Source: Treponema sp. (lineage in GTDB: Bacteria > Spirochaetota > Spirochaetia > Treponematales > Breznakiellaceae). From it: DNA of 37,307 bases. The position numbers were made by a program, and so were the translations under genes. Shown one piece after another: positions 35,501-37,307 of this stretch; within the stretch, counting starts at the first letter, position 1, and each line of letters opens with the position of its first letter. A model generated the notes under the pieces. It was not told where the DNA came from and did not search any database. It saw only the letters and a list, made by a program, of their open reading frames with translations. The DNA lies in contig JAIRQN010000072.1 in the NCBI GenBank assembly GCA_031256445.1, positions 1 to 37,307 on the forward strand, read 5' to 3'.

Positions 35501-36590
35501 TGTCAAAGGGCCACTTTGGAAATTTTACGGCAACGTAATCAAGAGCCGGTTCAAAGGCGGCGAAGGTAGTGCCTGTCACAGCGTTTGTTATTTCGTCGAG
35601 CGTGTAACCGATGGCGATCTTCGTCGCCACTTTCGCGATTGGGTAACCTGTCGCCTTGCTTGCCAGCGCGGAGGAGCGGGAAACACGCGGGTTTACCTCG
35701 ATAACAGCGTACTCAAAACTGTTCGGCTCAAGAGCAAGCTGCACGTTACAGCCGCCTTCCACTCCCAGCGCTTTTATTATGTCAAGCGCGGCGGAACGCA
35801 GCATCTGATATTCCCTGTCAGCGAGGGTTATGCAAGGCGCGATAACAATACTGTCGCCGGTGTGTATGCCCACGGGATCAAAATTTTCCATTGAGCAGAC
35901 CGTGATCACGTTCCCTTTCCGGTCGCGCATTACTTCAAACTCAATTTCTTTCCAGCCAGCTATTGATTTTTCGATTAACACCTGCTTAATCGGAGACAGC
36001 GCGATGCCGTTAGCTGCAATTTCACGCAGTTTTCCTTCGTCTGCCGCGCTGCCGCCTCCTGTGCCGCCCAGCGTAAACGCCGGACGCACAATTACAGGGT
36101 AGCCAGTTTCGTCCGCGAACCTGACCGCGGTTTCAACTTCCGTGGCAATCACCGAAGGGACGCACGGCTGCCCTATGCTTTCCATTGTCTCTTTAAAGAT
36201 TTTTCGATCTTCCGCCTTATCGATGGTCTGCGGTGAAGAGCCAAGAAGGCGCACATTGTACTTTTCAAGAAAACCGCCGCGGGCGAGCTGCATACAGAGC
36301 GTCAGTCCTGTCTGCCCTCCAAGACCTGACAAAATGCTATCGGGTCTTTCCTTTTCGATGATTCGTATAATCGTTTTAAGGGTCAGCGGCTCAATGTAAA
36401 TTCTGTCCGCTATATTGTTATCTGTCATTATCGTAGCCGGATTCGAGTTGACAAGGACAATTTCAATTCCGTCTTCCTGAAGCACGCGGCACGCCTGCGT
36501 CCCGGCGTAATCAAACTCGGCTGCCTGCCCGATAACGATTGGGCCGGACCCGATTACCAGAACTTTTTTTATATCCTTATTCAGCGGCAT
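32556..36590 (-). CDS. carB: Fused carbamoyl-phosphate synthase large subunit and diaminopimelate epimerase
   Basis: A 1344-aa fusion. Residues 1 to about 1055 are a full CarB: two ATP-grasp halves (GSGPIVIGQAAEFDYAGTQA and GSGPIRIGQGIEFDYACVH; IEVNPRVSRSSALASKATGY and IEVNPRASRTVPYIS), plus the C-terminal MGS-like regulatory domain. It makes carbamoyl phosphate for pyrimidine and arginine synthesis with CarA. Residues about 1059-1344 are DapF, which interconverts LL- and meso-diaminopimelate in lysine/cell-wall synthesis: start LPFTKMHGTGNDYIYIN, DRHKGIGGEG, GNPHAVVF, and the second catalytic Cys1287 in GETQACGTGACA. The first catalytic Cys is replaced by Ala1132 (GSEGGMAGNSIRC). The linker is only a few residues. 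The ATG at 36590 overlaps carA by 14 nt. Confidence 0.93.
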   Translation of the reverse strand: MPLNKDIKKVLVIGSGPIVIGQAAEFDYAGTQACRVLQEDGIEIVLVNSNPATIMTDNNIADRIYIEPLTLKTIIRIIEKERPDSILSGLGGQTGLTLCMQLARGGFLEKYNVRLLGSSPQTIDKAEDRKIFKETMESIGQPCVPSVIATEVETAVRFADETGYPVIVRPAFTLGGTGGGSAADEGKLREIAANGIALSPIKQVLIEKSIAGWKEIEFEVMRDRKGNVITVCSMENFDPVGIHTGDSIVIAPCITLADREYQMLRSAALDIIKALGVEGGCNVQLALEPNSFEYAVIEVNPRVSRSSALASKATGYPIAKVATKIAIGYTLDEITNAVTGTTFAAFEPALDYVAVKFPKWPFDKFVYASKELGTQMKATGEVMAIADTFEEALLKAVRGAEIGLTSLELPRLANKNDAEIRNMLSSVTDERLFMLYEAIKRSVSIDELYAITKVDRWFLNCIKNIFNSSSSAPLCLNKKNISENLIYKMVDTCAAEFEAKTPYFYSLKNIVKNEISGYENEAISFIQKSVKKRIIVLGSGPIRIGQGIEFDYACVHCVWTLKSMGYEVIVINNNPETVSTDFDTADRLYFEPLFIDDVMSIIEIEKPVGVIVAFGGGTAIKLTKKLHERGVNIIGTSAESIDICEDRERFDALLEKLQIKRPKGFGVMTESQALNAAEKLGYPVLMRPSYVLGGQNMIIAFSAEDIKEYMEIILRQTQDNPVLIDKYLSGREIEVDAICDCDEEQSPQTEPDVLIPGIMEHIERTGVHSGDSIAVYPALNIDDELAENIFKTTKKLCIALKVKGLVNIQYVLYENEIYVIEVNPRASRTVPYISKVTGVNMCELATKVSMGEKLRNMGRESGIAKKPPYVAVKVPVFSFEKLAGLDTHLGPEMKSTGEVLGLGKNLEEALYKGLVAAGYKMKKSGGVLLTIKDGDKSEIIGMAQKFTKLGFKLHGTRGTARFLNKKGFNVEPIDKICDNPDVNTETLLAGGKISYIISTSEKGRDPAFDDVKLRRKAVALGVPCLTSIDTANALADSLLSDYSEINTELVDINNLRSERVKLPFTKMHGTGNDYIYINCMDMEINSPESLSVLLSDRHKGIGGEGVVLILRSQTADAGMRIFNLDGSEGGMAGNSIRCVAKYLFDNGIVNKRNMRIETRSGIRELSVSTRDGKASSVKVNMGIAQLAPGKIPVSLEGALSSGIFGVIARKVTIGGTEYEITCVSMGNPHAVVFCENAGDLDLQTIGPLFENDPLFPDRVNAEFVEIMSENHLKIRVWERGSGETQACGTGACAAVVAAVLNGHCEKGAEIKAQLPGGELIISYTGETVYMTGDCVKIFDGVTEI

Positions 36591-37307
36591 GATCTATCCT
36601 TTCCATAAAGCGGTCAAACAGGAAACCCGTATCAAGCGGACCGCCGCGCGCTTCGGGGTGAAACTGCACAGAGAACGAAACTCCGTAATCGATTCCTTCG
36701 CAGCTTCCGTCGTTAACATTAACAAAGGAATATTTTCCCTGACCGGCGTTATCTGCCACAACTTCGTAACCATGATTCTGGCTTGTTATGTACACATTGC
36801 CTGTTCTGGTATCCTTGACCGGCTGATTCGCCCCGCGGTGCCCGAACTTCAGTTTTCTTGTTTTAAACCCGTTTGCCATAGCAAGAAGCTGATGACCCAT
36901 ACAAATCCCGAAAATGGGAATATCCGTCTTTATCAAAGCGCCGAGCGTCTCAAGGATCACCGCGTTGCCGGGGTCGGCGGGGTCTCCGGGACCGTTACTC
37001 AACATTATGCCGTCCGGTTTTATTTTTAATATTTCCCGCGCCTGCGCGTTATACGGAAAAGTAATAACTTCGCAGCCTCTTTTTAAAAGCGCGTCCGCTA
37101 TTCCGCCTTTCGCTCCAAAATCCAAAAGAGCGATACGCCTTTCCCGTGAGCCGGCGGGTTTGTTATTAACAGCATCACGCGAAGAAACTGAGTTAGCAAT
37201 ACTAACTCCGGCTATCGGATTGATAACAGAATATCTTTTAATTTCTTCGATATCTTCCGCTGACGCAGGCAGCGCGCACAAAGTAATTTTTCCGTTCATC
37301 ACGCCGT
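36577..37307 (-). CDS. carA: Carbamoyl-phosphate synthase small subunit, 5' end outside the window
   Basis: The frame stays open to position 37307, so the gene is cut by the window edge; the GTG/ATG at 37302/37299 align with the middle of CarA and are not its start. The visible part is the class I glutamine amidotransferase domain that supplies ammonia to CarB. It has LSNGPGDPADPGNA, the nucleophile Cys in PIFGICMGHQLLAMANG, and His-Glu in SVQFHPEARGG. These residues match canonical CarA. It overlaps carB by 14 nt, so the two subunits are translated together. The missing portion would be the N-terminal CPSase small-chain domain. Confidence 0.96.
   Translation of the reverse strand, partial: GVMNGKITLCALPASAEDIEEIKRYSVINPIAGVSIANSVSSRDAVNNKPAGSRERRIALLDFGAKGGIADALLKRGCEVITFPYNAQAREILKIKPDGIMLSNGPGDPADPGNAVILETLGALIKTDIPIFGICMGHQLLAMANGFKTRKLKFGHRGANQPVKDTRTGNVYITSQNHGYEVVADNAGQGKYSFVNVNDGSCEGIDYGVSFSVQFHPEARGGPLDTGFLFDRFMERIDHAAE

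Overview
The window looks like a chromosomal segment of a spirochaete, most likely Treponema-like. The evidence is loose spirochaetal lipoboxes (FNSC, FASC, FCFSC, AFSC) on five exported proteins, a Cache-type chemoreceptor, luxS, a GerMN-type membrane protein, and many dispersed palindromes between genes. No 16S or other marker is present, so the assignment is an inference. Base composition is intermediate. A few genes look clearly more A+T-rich by eye: the 60-aa ORF at 3079 and the ORF6N gene at 30065.

Left region (1-6631): tRNA-Asn(GTT) on the minus strand; a methyl-accepting chemotaxis protein; two small divergent hypothetical genes; a hairpin-dense gap; the rpsP-khpA pair (minus), which ends at a terminator without rimM-trmD-rplS; a DUF4143-type AAA ATPase preceded by four perfectly phased 32-bp tandem repeats; and luxS with its own sigma70-like promoter.

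Central region (6632-29894): about 23 kb transcribed leftward as one apparent ten-gene operon, with every junction overlapping or under 25 nt. In order: a membrane-anchored helical protein, a TPR lipoprotein, a small lipoprotein, a TolC-family outer-membrane protein, a lipoprotein membrane-fusion protein, two Ig-like (Big_5/SbsA-type) lipoproteins, two different RND transporters, and a 2961-aa exported protein. That last protein has a signal peptide, Trp-rich helical blocks, a Gly/Ala-rich segment and a C-terminal papain/C39-like domain with visible Cys and His. The unit reads as a dedicated envelope-spanning apparatus and is the best candidate here for an undescribed system.

Right region (29895-37307): an ORF6N-domain gene flanked by two 67-bp direct copies of the region upstream of the big operon; a GerMN-domain protein; a shortened IscX-like gene; a nitroreductase; and, convergent with them, carA (cut by the window edge) overlapping carB, which is fused in frame to diaminopimelate epimerase (DapF). 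The fused DapF lacks the first catalytic cysteine.

Functional calls rest on motifs read by eye from the translated sequence. No database search was run.
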